A stretch of DNA of 64,000 bases from Mangifera indica (taxonomy: Eukaryota; Streptophyta; Magnoliopsida; Sapindales; Anacardiaceae), in assembly GCF_011075055.1 (NCBI RefSeq), contig NC_058139.1, forward strand, positions 201,001-265,000, read 5' to 3'. Position numbers and translations under genes: made by a program. How positions within the stretch are numbered: position 1 is the stretch's first letter; each line of letters starts with the position of its first letter. The notes under the pieces were generated by a model. That model was not told the origin of the DNA. It did not search any database and saw only the letters and a list, made by a program, of their open reading frames with translations. Below, piece after piece: positions 1 to 19,468 of the stretch.

Positions 1-348
1 TATAATGGGAATTTATTTAAGTTGGTTTCGTCCAAGAAAGGGACACCAATGAGACCCAATAGTGATTTGATTATATATGTATTTGCTTTGTTTAATGAAA
101 ATATGAAGCCTGGACCTACTTCCGAGAGAAATTACGGTCTGTTTAAACCAGATGGAGCGCCTGTTTATGCACTCGGGCTTAATTCCATTACCAACAACAC
201 TAGTGTTTCCTTGCCCGGTCCACTTTCTGCTCCTACCATGCCAGACACTTCTATTTCTTCCAGTGGTTATTTGTCCATTTCTTCAGCTCCGGTCAGTTTT
301 TTCCTTTCTGTTTCAGGTTTACTAGCATTAGTTTTGATTGATCATTAG
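1..348 (+). CDS. GH17 glucan endo-1,3-beta-glucosidase, last exon (5' truncated by window edge)
   Basis: This is the C-terminal part of a glycoside hydrolase family 17 beta-1,3-glucanase, an extracellular enzyme that cuts callose-type glucan. The frame is open from base 1 (first residues YNGNLFKLVSS) and continues through the family hallmark GTPMRPNSDLIIYVFALFNE, then KPGPTSERNYGLFKPDG, which closes the TIM-barrel domain. A Ser/Thr/Pro-rich tail of about 45 residues follows and ends in a short hydrophobic run (FFLSVSGLLALVL) before TAG at 346-348. That layout suggests a GPI-anchored form without a CBM43/X8 domain. The catalytic glutamates lie upstream, outside the window. A donor-like GTCAGT after position 291 (GCTCCG|GTCAGT) could splice to an acceptor near 390 and give a different tail, so the exact C-terminus is uncertain. 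Confidence 0.9.
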   Translation, partial: YNGNLFKLVSSKKGTPMRPNSDLIIYVFALFNENMKPGPTSERNYGLFKPDGAPVYALGLNSITNNTSVSLPGPLSAPTMPDTSISSSGYLSISSAPVSFFLSVSGLLALVLIDH

Positions 349-948
349 CGCGTGTTCAATCGGATTCTGATATCTTTTTGTGGTGGCAGGAGAGAAAAGT
401 CAATTACGGCGGTTTCACGTTTACGTTAGTTATGATGGTCTGGTGCTCTAGTAGAATTCAACGTTACTCCAACTAAAGAATAAGATGCAACAGTTTGGAT
501 GCCATTGGAGTCGGGGAAGGGAAAAGTGAAATTCTTAACACTGTCTGTACCTTTCCAGTAAAGTAGGTTCTCTTATCAACCCCCTACACCGCATAATCCA
601 AGCTTTTTTGTGGATCCTATGTGAAATCATCTTTTTCTTTTGCTCTTTTACCTGCCACTCCAACGGATATTAAAATGACACTAACATCAATTTCATAACA
701 AAGGGGAGAAAAAGAATAAATACACGAATCTTATATAGTCCTCAATCTCGTCCGAGAGTTGGCGCCGCACATTCGCTTTCTACTCTTCTAGTCTATTAAT
801 CCTTTTCATCTACAGAGCACTAGTATCACAACACTTGGTCATACATAATACAGAAATGGTTGTATCCACAAATTAGCCAAGCCTTGTCACCCTAACAATA
901 CTCTAACCAAAATTTCTATTTCAAATATATATACATACATACATACAT

Positions 949-1025
<77 letters not shown>

Positions 1026-1181
1026 ATCAAATAAACAAACTACTACTCCCCTCATTTTCCAATTATGCCCTTCCAAGTACTTGAATGATGATATTGTATA
1101 TAGATTGATCAAGCCAGCTCAAACTTGAATAAAGCTAGCTTCAATCCACAAAATAAAAAAAATGCAAACAATTCTTGCCTT
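349..1181. other. Spacer between convergent GH17 and UBP genes
   Basis: This holds the presumed 3' UTRs of the convergent GH17 (+) and UBP (-) genes. Apart from the (TA)n run listed separately I see no coding potential. The short minus-strand reading frame here is only translated microsatellite. Confidence 0.6.
925..1022. repeat. (TA)n microsatellite with TACA-type flank
   Basis: Pure TA/AT dinucleotides run from about 957 to 1021, preceded by degenerate TACATACA repeats from about 929. It lies in the spacer between two convergent genes and should be length-polymorphic. Confidence 0.95.
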
Positions 1182-8005
<6,824 letters not shown>

Positions 8006-8260
8006 TTTAGATATTGCTTCCTACATACACACATTCATCACATCAATCCAAAGATAGAATTCGAATTCAAATCTAATTTAAAGGGAGGGAGAAAGGGAGA
8101 GAGGGAGATTTGATCCAAGGAGAGACGAGAGGGGAGAGAGCAGAGAGCAGGGAGTAGAGAGAGAGAGAGAGAAAATGATCTGATTACCGTCGTATTTTCA
8201 GCGATTTTGTCTTTCTCCGGTTTCCTAAAACGCACTCTTTTATATCTTCCAACTAAAATA
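8006..8260 (-). promoter_or_regulatory. UBP 5' leader with GA-rich tract and probable 5'-UTR intron
   Basis: Upstream of the ATG the minus strand reads ATGTAG|GAAGCAATATC at about 8024, which is acceptor-like. Near 8188 it reads GACG|GTAATCAG, which is donor-like. This fits one intron of about 165 bp in the 5' UTR. A CT/GA-rich stretch, seen as (GA)n at 8090-8172 on the plus strand, lies inside this putative intron. Transcript data are lacking, so the intron is inferred. Confidence 0.45.
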
Positions 8261-9049
8261 GAAAACCACACCATTAATTAATAAATAAAAACGTTTCATG
8301 AGACCTGTTTCACTTACATCCTGCATCCATGTTATGTCAATGTCCATGTCCATGCCCCAGATTTTTTAACTTTTGAAATGAGATACAGGGCTGGAATTCA
8401 ATTTAAGATTAATTCAAATTAAAAATAAACAAAAAAAAAGAATCAATTTGAAATCGCTAAACTAAGATTCAAACTTAATTTTATTTATTTTGGTGTTACC
8501 TGTTTGCAAAACAAATAGATTGACCGCTGTCTTTAGGCGCCTTTCTGTGAAAATGTTTTTTGCCTTGATGACCATTTTAAAAATGAAAATGAAAATGAGC
8601 ATTGAAATTGCGATGCAATGCCACGCATGATGGGAGAATTCTTTTATATGTTGATTAGGAATAGGAAATGCATATGCAAAATCTTTATACCCAAGTAATT
8701 CCCTACTGCCTTCTTTAAAACTCACATATTCTGTTCATGCTTCCACCCAAAAGGGCATCTTACATTACATTACATTTCCATATTGTTGCAAATATTACAA
8801 CCAAAAAAAAAAAAAAAAAATCATTTGTACACTAACATTACATTTTCCAAGTCAGACTTGGCAGCACCACCCACCAAACATAAGACAATCTCAACAGTCC
8901 CACAAAACGTGCGACCCTGTGTATGCACTACTAGCTGGTTTCTCTTCTGCAACACAACCGGAAGAGGCACTTTCTCACTACTGTTTAACCGAGATGGTCC
9001 TCCCAAATCTAGGAAAATCTTATCACAATACATTTGGTCCTCATCAGAA
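8261..9049. other. Spacer between UBP promoter and PHD-gene 3' end
   Basis: About 0.8 kb that must contain both the UBP promoter and the PHD gene's 3' UTR and polyadenylation region, because the two genes run head to tail on the minus strand. A poly(A) run lies at 8802-8820. I see no other gene. Confidence 0.5.
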
Positions 9050-12000
9050 CTATGTAGTCCCTGTCTCATCTGAGCTAATTGAAGCCTCACTTCCTGCTGG
9101 GCATGCACTACCTCCATGGGTCTCATCCTCGCTGAACAAGCTCTCATCACTAGAATTGGAAAACAAGCCAACTTCATCATCCTCAGAGGCCAAGTCTGCC
9201 TTCCGTCTCCTCCGCACATCCTTTATCCCTCTTCCCTGTAAAGCTAGACGTCGTCTTTTCCTTGCCTTTCGCTTGCCCTTGGGAAACTCCTCTCTTTGAG
9301 ACTCAAGGCTTTTAATTTCTTCGTCCTTTCCACTTCTTCCATTGCCATAGTCATTATCCTCAGATTCATCAGCATCAAATTTGCGCCTTTTCCTAGTTGA
9401 ACTAGTCTGGTACAGAATCAGGTAATTTCATTTAATTTAAAATATTGAAAGCAGATAAATCCAGTTATAATATCATTTTAGGGGAGTAAGTTTTCAAATA
9501 AATTACTAAAGAATTCAAAATTTTATGGGCCAGGCTTCCCTTGTCCACAGAGAAAACCTGCCCCTGATCACCCATCACACCTTAAAGGAACACCCCAACA
9601 ATTCATGCATACCTTGGGACCACGGTCAACCAACCGAGCCCATTCATGTCGGTTTCGCAGGCAATCAAGAACAGCCTGTGAATGGCTTGAGTATGCATAT
9701 CGCTCTCCATTATGCTTCCTCAAGTGAGGCCAATGCTGCCAAAAGAAGCAATGAGAGAAAGAAGAAGAAAATAAAGAGAATGATACAATTTTCTTTCTCC
9801 ATAAAAGACATATATGCAGAAAACAGTGGTGCAAACATACTGGCAGGACAGCATTGCAGAGTTCCTCGTAAGTCATCCTCTTTCCTTTGCTCATGATATC
9901 ATTGATCAAGCCTATATGTGGATCAATATAATGGAGGAGGAAAAGGTAAATTAAAAGCCACATTTTTTCATTAAATGATAGAAAAAGTTTTCCTGCTAAA
10001 ACTAATAGTGATCAGGAGACATTTTGAAACAGAACGTCCCAGAAGTTACCAGGTAAAGTTTGATGAACAGGACCACGATTTGTGCCCGTATCATCATCAG
10101 AGATGTTTCTTGGAGAACAACGTACAGATGACACGTTATGATCATTGACCTCAGTGGAGGAAGATGGGCCACTATTTGCAGTTGTGTTAGAGACAGAAGG
10201 CATATTCTTCTTCACAGAATTAACAGCTGTGGGCGATCCATTTTCTTCCCTTCTTGTATAAGTATCTGCTGCATATCCCATATCATGTCTTCTCAGATCT
10301 GGTGAAGATGGGACTCTATCCACCTTTCTAGCTTCATCATCGAGCTCACGAGAAGAACGGAACCCATCTTTCAATGCATCCTTACTTTTTCTTCTAGAAA
10401 CCTATAAATTGTATCAACTATGAGATTAGTTACCAGATTTGAACCACAATAAAATGTTGTTACCCAGGCTGCAGACACTAAGAAATGGGGATGATAAGGT
10501 ATATCATATATTCTATGACAGAAGAGAAGCATCATACCAAACTGTGATCCTTTCCTCCAGAACTAGATGAACGCTTCATTAACATGCTTGTTGCAGTTGG
10601 AGAAGCCAACTGAGGCAAGCTACCAGTGTGCCGCACTCGCGGTACACGAGGTACTCTAGGAGAACTGTTGAGCTCTTGATGCAAAAGCAAAGCAAGCTGA
10701 AAAAAATAAATGTATAATTATTAAAAAGTAATCTTCTTAAGGAGAGGGGGAGTTCTAGTGAAAACAAATGGCACTTTCACTGATACCTCTTCATCACTTA
10801 GAATCGCAGGAGCCTTCGAAGCTGCAGGAGGATGCATGGATGCTGCATGATTTACCTTAGGTGACGGCTGGAAATTTGACTGATTTAACTTTTCACTTTT
10901 CAAGGGTAAACCTGAAGTTGACATTTTATTTTGTGTTTTTAAGCTACACTGACTTTGAACTGACCCAGCAGACTCACCAGAGACTGAAGCAACAGCAACA
11001 TTCTGTCCTGATGATAATTTAGAAGATGAGAGAACCACAGAATCTTTTGAATCTGACATGGTTCGCTTTGAAGTAGCATGCAAAGTCCTGCTGGAGTGCG
11101 ACACTTTTGATGATGGATTCACAGAGGATTTTGAATGCTCTTTTGCTGCTTTTCTCAACACATCATGCTTTTCTTCATCCCTGACAATGTCGCCAACAGC
11201 ACGATCATTCTTAATACTAACATTATTCTCAGATGATACTCTTTGTTTAGCATTAAGATTAGACCTGTGAGAATCTTCAGGTTTCACGTTTTCAGAAGCA
11301 GATGATTTGGTGGCCACAGTACTTGACAAAATGGATGATGATTTTCCAACAGACACCACCGTTTTCTGCTGGCCGGTTAGAGCCACAGAGTTGAAGCTAT
11401 TTCCTTCTGATTTTGATTGATCCTTGACACTCCCTGGATCGTGTTTGGGTTCAGGGGAGCCTTTTTGCATTTCAATGGGACCATCTAAACCATTCAGTTC
11501 TCGTCTAATCTGACAAGGATCACCAGTTACTTCATGAGCTTCATCTGAACAGTAATCACTTACTGCTTCTAAAATTCTTTCAGCACCTTTTGCCTTATGA
11601 TCACTTGATTGTGAACAAGTTGCCATTATATCATTCACTTTAGAGTTTCCAGACATGTGATTATACATTTTATTTTGTACTTTAGCATCACCAGAAGAAG
11701 ACTGCAAATTCAAGCTAGCCCTAGAATCTTCATTATCCACTTCTGTTTTCACTTCAACACAAGGCAGTACAGAGTTCTGATTGACACCACTTAAATCTTC
11801 AAGAATCTGATTGTTCCCAACTACTTGTGCAACATTATCCACGTCTTCAACATGAGACTTCTGAGCACTTTTAGCAGAAGCTTCCTCGCTATCATCTACT
11901 TTATCAAGAGCTATGCTATCTCCCTATAAAAGATATGGAAAATTCATTTCCATACAATAGGTATAGTTTTAATGCACATACACACATACACTCACACGCA

Positions 12001-14440
12001 CGCACACACACACACTCACACTCACATAGATATCAAAAGACTATTACAAGTCAAACCCAACCTGCAATGTTTATATGAAGCATTCACAGGTAATGTCTTC
12101 AAGTGCTTGAATCCATATCTTAAGCACTAGACCTAAACTTCTTACAAAAATCACATAAAAAAAGAGAAGACTACTGATAACTGACTCTTTCATTTTGTTG
12201 TCCATCCTTCTTAACCCTATACAACCATACAAGTTTCCAGCTTTCAAAAACTGATAAGGACCCCAGCCTGAGATTCAGCTAGTAAACACCAAATTACAAA
12301 ATTCTCAACTACCACCTCATTTCTCAAATCAAAGACAAAAGCTAAGTACTAGAAAGAGTTGACACTGAACTTAGTAAATGTCGTGCATCAGGAACTCTTT
12401 GACACAAATATTTCTAAGTTGACAGGACTGACAACATTATATTGTGAGCAGATTTTGCTGACATCCACTCACCTTCACGTTGAGACTAAATACAGCCTTA
12501 ATAAAATATCATTGCCCTCCCCTGCCACTATAAAGACTTCATCAAATTCAATGGTTAATTTAAACAAAAATATCAAGAATCTTCCTAACATTGGTGAAAA
12601 TTCTATGGGACCTCCCCTACTGTTAAGAACTCTAATGGAAATCATTACTGGCAGAGGTTATCAATATTTCCAAGTGTTGAGGGGCTCTCATGAGTCTAAG
12701 GAAAATGTCAGGGAAGTTTACAGAAATTTGCCCTCATAAGCGTCTAATACAAAATACTGATAGCTAGGTTCTAGAAGATACCCTTGGGATGAAAAGTGCA
12801 GTAAAATCAACAGTTGGATAAGGTGGCATAGAGGTGTTAATGGTGCAGATGCTGAGTTAAAGGTTGCCTCAATATGCAAATCATATAGGTAAAGGACTAT
12901 TCATACACCTTTTTCTTTTTTCACATAAAGGATCCACCAATATACCTATTTAAACAAAATTTTCAAAAAAAAATTATCACCACATAAGTAATGCCTGAAT
13001 CACAAGAAAGTATACCTCTTGCTTTGAAGAAACATTCCTGGTATCATTGTCTTCCAACATTGACCTAGCAATGTCATCAATTGCCAGAGAACTCTTACTG
13101 GCTGCAGGAAGTTGATGGCCAATCATTTCTTCCTTCAGTCCATCACCATTTAAAGGGAAATGTCTAGTAACATCAGAAGACAAGGCCTCCAAAGGGCATT
13201 CATTAGCTGCTAAGTTGGTCTTGGATCTGTCAGCACCAGTATTATCTGCAGGAAGACCATCTGACATAGGCTCATGATGCACATCCTCCCGCACATTCTT
13301 GTTCTTTATAATCTGAATGTCAGTCTTGGATGACTTTGGACCTCTGTCTTCATAAAATTCCAATTGTTTTGCATCACTGGTAGGTCTAAACACTAGTAAT
13401 ACAAATGAACAAACAAAAACTTGGAGTCAACAAGCAGATGTCAGCTATAACAAGATGTAATTCACCAGTTAAATTCTTTCATATACATATGAAGCGTACA
13501 TTGATGCATAAAGCATTCAAAGAATTACGAAGAACATCACATAACCTGTTCTAGAACCATGTAAACTTTTCTTCCTTTCATCAGCCTCCTTCTCACCAGC
13601 CCTAGCTTTCTTCTTTCCGCTCCGGTCTTTGGACATGCCCAAATCTTCTTTCTTCCGCTTCCCTGAGTGTACCACAACAGTCCGAAGCAAACTCCTCTCT
13701 TTCTTCATGCCATTTTGAGAACGTCTAGCATCCACACCCTCACCTTCCCACTTCATCTCCTTTGAATACACTTTCTTATCAAACCCACCTTCCTCCTCCC
13801 TCTCTCCAACCAGAGCTCCCACACGTGTTTCTAGAACACTCTCCTTTGACAGAGAGAATAATACACCTGCCCCTTTATCAACTGGATTCTCCTTATCAGT
13901 ATCTTCCCCATTTGGGCGCACACCCTCCTTCTCATCCCAGCATGGAAACTCTCTATATTGAAAATTAAACTTCTTTGGCACATAGCCTGTACACTTCCAC
14001 AACTCAGGTGTAAAAACTGCTGACAGTCCATGAAACAACTGAGGGTCCCCACCAGGAATCCCTTGCACATGTACCCTATTTTCCATTGGAATATCAGTCC
14101 AGAGCCTAACTGGCCGCCTTGCCGGCCCACTATAAGAACTCTCTAATCTCACAGTTTTTGTGGGTAACTCAACTAACAATTGCGCAACCTCAGTCTCTTC
14201 ACTATCATTATGAATACTATTCCTACTATTCTTGCTCTTACACTTATCACAGGCAAACGATTCCTCTCCTTTGACATACTTAGAGCATCGTGTGTGAACC
14301 CACACGCCACACTCGTCACAATTCACCATCTCTTCACCGTCATCGAAAGTCACCCCACACACACAATCCACCGTCCATGAGCCGTCGACCCAATCATCGT
14401 GCGGGTCTACGCTCTGGAAACGGTGGGACCGCCCCCTCAT
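9050..14440 (-). CDS. PHD-finger nuclear protein with conserved basic C-terminal domain
   Basis: Eight exons join in frame: 14440-13546, 13392-13016, 11923-10787, 10696-10538, 10401-10050, 9911-9841, 9735-9613, 9406-9050, giving 1156 residues. The N-terminus holds a canonical C4HC3 PHD finger: C26, C28, C41, C44, H49, C52, C64, C67 (VNCDECGVWVHTRCSKY). PHD fingers commonly read histone H3 tails, so a chromatin role is inferred. A conserved block RPVRLWTDIPMENRVHVQG follows. A long Ser/Lys/Asp-rich low-complexity middle comes next, then the C-terminal block LPGLINDIMSKGKRMTYEEL plus NAVLPHWPHLRKHNGERYAY, which resembles a winged-helix or HTH fold. Several KRRK/RKRRR stretches look like nuclear localisation signals. 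I recall Arabidopsis RING/FYVE/PHD-superfamily proteins with the same start and end blocks but cannot give a locus with certainty. Intron 2 (11924-13015) is long and contains a (CA)n tract. Confidence 0.87.
11978..12025. repeat. (CA)n-type microsatellite in intron 2 of the PHD gene
   Basis: An imperfect run of ACACAC/ACTCAC units inside the large intron; low complexity only. Confidence 0.85.
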
Positions 14441-15327
14441 ATCTCCGCTTTCTCCAACCTAATTGTTAAAAAAATCAACAACAATAATACCAAAAACAAA
14501 ATCTACTCCCTTTAATTGTTACACTAAACCTAATTCACATTTCCTCTATGATAATTAAGCATTTATCATAACTAATTTCGATCAAAACTGATAAAGATTT
14601 TCGGACATCGGCCAGTGAAATTGATGTTTAAGAACTGAGTACCCGGTGATCCTTCGTTGATGTTCATGCAAAGAGAAGGGGAAGAATCATTTATTCTGTG
14701 CAATAATGGATCTCTCTATGTATCTTCAACTGCCACAAAGAGAACAGCTTCTCGAGCACGGATGCCTTTGGCTTTGGCTCTGCTCTGGCTTTCGCCGGAA
14801 CTCAAATGGAATTATATTGGTGTTTGGCGTCCGTATCTGTTGAAAGCAGAATAATTCATCCTTTCGCGGCTTAGCCCTCAAATATCGCGATCTGGCCCAT
14901 GCCACTGGTCGGCCCATTAATAATATATACTTTAAAATGATAATCTTATGAGTTCTACTTACCATATCAAATAAATATATAATAACAAAATTTTCACAAA
15001 AATTAAAAAATATAAAGATTTAATTTATTATTAAATTTTAAAAATTAAAATAAATAGTAATTACTGATGCCAAAATTTTTACAAAAAAGAAAATACGCAA
15101 AACCAAGTCTTACATAAACAAATGATTGTTTGTAAAATTAATGATATAATCGTATAGACGAAATAACAATATAAGTATTTTTAAAATGATTTGATTAATT
15201 ATTAGAAGTTTATATCTATTATTATATTATTATTATGTATTTTATAATAACGGTTGTGTTTTTAAAATTTGATAAAATAATTATAAATAAGAAAATTAAA
15301 GAATTGGTTAAAACAATAGAGTTTTAT
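14441..15327. other. PHD-gene promoter side and AT-rich spacer
   Basis: Sequence upstream of the PHD gene's ATG becomes progressively AT-rich beyond about 14930. Short open frames around 14657-14965 on both strands lack codon bias or recognisable motifs and are not called. Confidence 0.5.
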
Positions 15328-17013
15328 GTGAAATTGTCTAAAAAATTAAAAATTAAGTAAAAATACCTTTTTTTAGCTCTAATGGCCAAAATGTTTTTTG
15401 TATATAAACCCAAAAATTTTACATACTTCTATCCAAATTTCTCCGAATCACTGTTGAAATACTAAAAAATCACGGATCTCTTGTAGGCGTTGCATTCATT
15501 CATTTTCTTCAGATTTTTATCGACCTCTTTGTGTTTTTTGACGACAAAAAATGGCAAAAAAAGTTAATACATTATCTCTACTATTGTTTAAATCAATTTA
15601 TTGTTAGGATTATTGCGATTTCATTAAGATTTTGAACGTTAAATGTTTAGAGTTTTGATTTTGAATAATACAAAAATATTTTGATTATTGATTGTTTTGG
15701 TTGAATTTTTTTAGGGTTATTGTGTTATAAAATGTGTAGATTTAATTTGTGTTTGAAATTGGAGGCTAAAATGATGAGACCCAAGGGACCCCGGGGTGAA
15801 TAAATTTCCTACGAGTTTGAATGACGCCATGTGAGATGGGGAGAAAATTTAATTTTTGAAACAGTTAGGACTCAGGGGAGAGAAGGGGAACCCACGGGGA
15901 GGAGGGGGTAAAGGAAAACTATAGGACCTATAAAATGTAGAAAATATATAAAGGGGTAAATTGATATTTTTCACTCACTGAGTTTTTCAATAAATAGTGT
16001 TCAAATTTCATATTTGTTTTTCCTATTTGAAGGTTCTTTGACATGTAGTTTTCGAATTTGAAATCTATTTTTTGATTTTTTGTGCTTTTTATACAGATTT
16101 TATTATATAATTATCGAATTTCAAATCAATTTTTTTATTTTCGTCATATTAAGCTATTTTAATATATAGTTTTTAAATTTCATGTCTATTTTTTCTGTTT
16201 TAGGGTTCTTCAACATGTAGTTTTTAAATTTTAAGTCCGTTACTTTTTTTTTTTTGTGCTTTCTAGGTTTGTCTTTTTATGTAATTTATGAATTTCAAAT
16301 TGATATTTTAGCTTTTTCAATTTCTAAACTATTTGATCGTTTAGTTTTTGAAATTTAAAATCATTTTTTTTATTTTTGTCATTTTATGGTATTGCGACTT
16401 TTACTTTTCAGATTTTCGAGCGATTTTTTTATTTTTGACATTCTAAAGTATTTCATTTAACCCCCTATAATTATTTAACGTTTCATTTAACACCCTTATA
16501 TGTTATCTTGTATCGAAATACATCTATATATTATTAAAATTTTATTTAAATCTTTCATATATTGTGTAATATCAAAATGCTCTTATATTTTTTTAACATT
16601 TCATTTAACTAATAAATTATTATAAAATATTCAAATGCCTCCCTTACATAACATACAAACTATATTTAACCAAAAAAAATTAAGTTTTAAGTTAAGACTT
16701 GTATAAATATATTTTTCTCATGAATTAATTTTTTTCAATTTGAATTCAAAAATATGAATTTTTTCTTTTCGAATGAGCCTACAATAATTGATATTGAGTG
16801 AAAATATGAGTGAGAGTGAGTGTTTGAATGATATGAAAAATATATGTAAATGAGGGGTTTATATAGATGTGGGGAAATGTAGTTTTGGTATTTTAAAAAA
16901 TATTTAAGGTATTTTTGTTTGAAAGTTTGAAAAATAGGTATTTTTACTTATGAATATAAAAAATGGGTATTTTTACTTAATGAGGGGCAAAATGGTAATT
17001 ATATTAATTTCCC
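15328..17013. mobile_element. Decayed Mutator-like element related to the 43-48 kb element
   Basis: The right end, read inward on the minus strand, is AGGGAAATTAATATAATTAC followed by CATTTTGCCCCTCATTAAGTAAAAATACCC. It matches the left end of the 43,166 element (GGGAAATTTTAAAAAATGGC, then CAAAATGCCC...AAAAATACCC). The left end at about 15328 (GTGAAATTGTCTAAAAAATT, then AAAAATTAAGTAAAAATACC) is a weaker match to the same consensus. Inside, 16020-16360 contains about six degenerate units of roughly 60 bp around TAGTTTT(C/A)GAATTT(G/C)AAAT, similar in composition to the arrays of the larger element. No 9-bp target duplication is recognisable and no transposase frame remains. Confidence 0.5.
16020..16400. 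repeat. Degenerate tandem repeat, unit about 60 bp
   Basis: Copies of TAGTTTTCGAATTTGAAAT-like sequence recur near 16047, 16109, 16167, 16218, 16282 and 16340, separated by T-rich spacers. The unit is about half the 119-bp unit of the large MULE and shares its GAATTTCAAAT-like core. Confidence 0.5.
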
Positions 17014-17425
17014 TGATAGATAATACAGTGTGCTTTACAAAAAGTTTCTAGATCATTTTTTAATTTATGTATGGTCATTTATTTACTTAACAAATTGATG
17101 AGTTAATTACATAATAAATTTGATTAAATCTTAATACTCATATAAATGGAAGTTATAAATCATGTTCCTAATAAAAATCTAAGATAACTGTATCAAATCA
17201 TAGATAACATGTCCGTCTATATTCTGTTGTTAAAACATATTTATATAGGCACTTACTATGTGATAATTTTAACCACCTCTTAGACAGACAAGGGTTGAGT
17301 GCCCTAATAAAAATAGGGTCTAGGATCAAAGTAAGAATTGTAATTGCAAAAAGTTAATACAAAAATATTGATATATCATACTTTGGTCTATGATTTTAAC
17401 TCAAATATTATACATTTATTATGAC

Positions 17426-17456
<31 letters not shown>

Positions 17457-17755
17457 TATTTATGGATATAATAAAATCATTACTCACATTTAGATTGGAT
17501 GATAAATATAAACAAATTAAATTTAGAGTTAAACTATTTTTTAAATTGAATTTAAATTTTAATTGATCAATTAAATTGATTTTTATATTCAAATCGATAT
17601 TCACTTAGATCTTATTTAAATCAAATATAATATAATTATCATTTTATTCAGCCTCGCCTAATATACATTTGTTATGTTTACTTTTTATATAAATCCATGC
17701 ATTCATGTTATATATATCATTTTGTATGTATGTTTTTTCAATATCTTACGCATGT

Positions 17756-17794
<39 letters not shown>

Positions 17795-18127
17795 ATGCAC
17801 ATTGCGAATTCTTCCACGTGAAAACAAATGTTATTTAATTATAAAATCAAACAATTGTCCGGGTGCAATATTTCGTCGATAGATTTCAATCCACACGTGC
17901 TTCGCATGTCTCCGAATTTCAACAACTTTCTTTGCGATCGTGTGAAAATATTATTCATATTCATGAAAAAACATTTAATATTATTATGGCCAGAGACCCA
18001 AAGTTTGATCAATTGTATCACCGAAAAGGGCATTAAAGCAAATGTGGTCTCAATCTCTGTTTCGTACAGTTGAAGATAGCAAAACTAGTCGTTTGGTTGC
18101 CCACCACCACCACCACCACCTATTCAT
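17014..18127. other. AT-rich spacer with two trinucleotide microsatellites
   Basis: No gene seen. There is an (ATA/AAT)n run at about 17424-17456 and an (ATT)n run at about 17757-17791. Short frames at 17828-18073 look random. A (CCA)n run occurs at 18101-18120. Confidence 0.6.
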
Positions 18128-18136
18128 TACAAACTA

Positions 18137-19468
18137 GGCCAAAGGACTATTTGTGTTATTTCAAATTTATATCCGTAAAATTTGAAAAACTAAAATTTTT
18201 ATTCATTTATTTAAAATCTTAATTATAATTAAAGATAAAATTATTTTTAATAAAAAATTAAAGTTTTATTATATTTTTCTTTCTCAATTTGAAAACTCAT
18301 AATTTTCTCATTTGAAGTTTAAAAAATCAACATTTTCTCGTTAAGGTTTGTAAATCGTCATAGGAGACAACTATTTCTAGCCGCATTAGCTCTCCCTCTT
18401 TACTTAAATCCCTTTGTCAATCATATCTCAACCACCGGTGAAAGCTTTTTTCTCTGATGAAGCCAATTTCGTCTTCATCAAAGTATCTTCGTCTTGGACA
18501 AAAACGATCATTGAAAGTTTTAGACGAAGACAATGTGACCATCTGAGACCTTCAATGGTTGTCTTCGTCTCTGGACGAAGATAGAATCATCTTTATCTGA
18601 GAAGAAGACAATTCGACGAAGACAATTTCCTCTTTGTCAAAGAAAATAACTTTTGCCAGTGATTGGGATGCGATCGGTAGGGAGAGTTAAGCTGGAAGGG
18701 AAAACTAACGTGATCGAAAATGAGAAAGTTTGCCCCTTTGGACGATGATTTGCAAACCTACAGGGGAAATATTAATCTTTCAAACTTCAAGTGTAGAAAA
18801 TTGTGAGATTTTTAAATTGAAGGGGGTAAAAGAATAAAACTTTAGTTTTTCTATTAAATAATGATTTTACCTTTAACCGTAAGGGACTGCTTGGTTTGAG
18901 GGATTTATAGATTACCTTGATAGTATAACTTTTATTACTTACATTACCTTGTTTGGTTTGTCAGTAATAAAATATTATGATAATTTTTATTACTAATGAT
19001 GATGTGATAAATAATATAGGTGGTAATCTATTATCACCTAAGGTATTAAAAAATTACCAAGATGATTTTGATTTTATTATAATTATATTATTATTTATTA
19101 ATTTTTTGAGGCAAAAATAAATTTATTTTTAATTAATATATCAAATAATATAAAAAATATTTAAAAATAATTATATTTATAAACATTTTAGTAAAATAAT
19201 TTATTAGTATTATTTTATTATTTTTAATCGAACACAATAATTATTTATATCTATTAAATTTTATCAAATATAATAATTAAATATACTCAATAATCTTATA
19301 AGTAATTTATCTTTAAGTTAATATCTTTATTTTAATAATAAAATATTATTTAAATTAAACATTCCCTAAGAAATTTTAAATAGATAGGTAAGATTTTCGA
19401 TTTTTCAAATCTTATGGGTATAGTTTTAAGAGTAGATCTAAACTTGGGTGGGAAATAGTCTGTCGGCC
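18137..19468. mobile_element. MULE-type non-autonomous element carrying a nested Tourist MITE
   Basis: The termini are inverted: left GGCCAAAGGACTATTT, right (minus strand) GGCCGACAGACTATTTCCC. The flanks are TACAAACTA (18128-18136) and TTAAAACTA (19469-19477), matching at 7 of 9 positions. A 9-bp duplication is the Mutator-superfamily size. The same termini bound the element at 54959-55554. The interior is non-coding and includes a patch rich in GAAGACAA/TCTTCGTC motifs (18470-18640). Subtracting the nested MITE and its TAA duplication leaves about 845 bp. Confidence 0.7.
18883..19366. mobile_element. Tourist-like (PIF/Harbinger) MITE, copy 1
   Basis: This 484-bp AT-rich element begins GGGACTGCTTGGTTTG and ends CATTCCC. 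It is flanked on both sides by TAA (18880-18882 and 19367-19369), the 3-bp duplication typical of PIF/Harbinger. Terminal inversion is short and imperfect (GGGACTG/GGGAATG). A second copy lies at 27456-27937. It carries no coding capacity and was inserted into the older MULE-type element. Confidence 0.8.

Noticed and set aside
921..1112. Minus-strand frame of alternating Ile-Tyr
   Set aside because: Translation of the (TA)n microsatellite.
15328..17022. 9-bp target duplication for the older MULE-like element
   Set aside because: The 9 bases outside the proposed ends (GAGTTTTAT and TGATAGATA) do not match, so only the terminal similarity was used as evidence.
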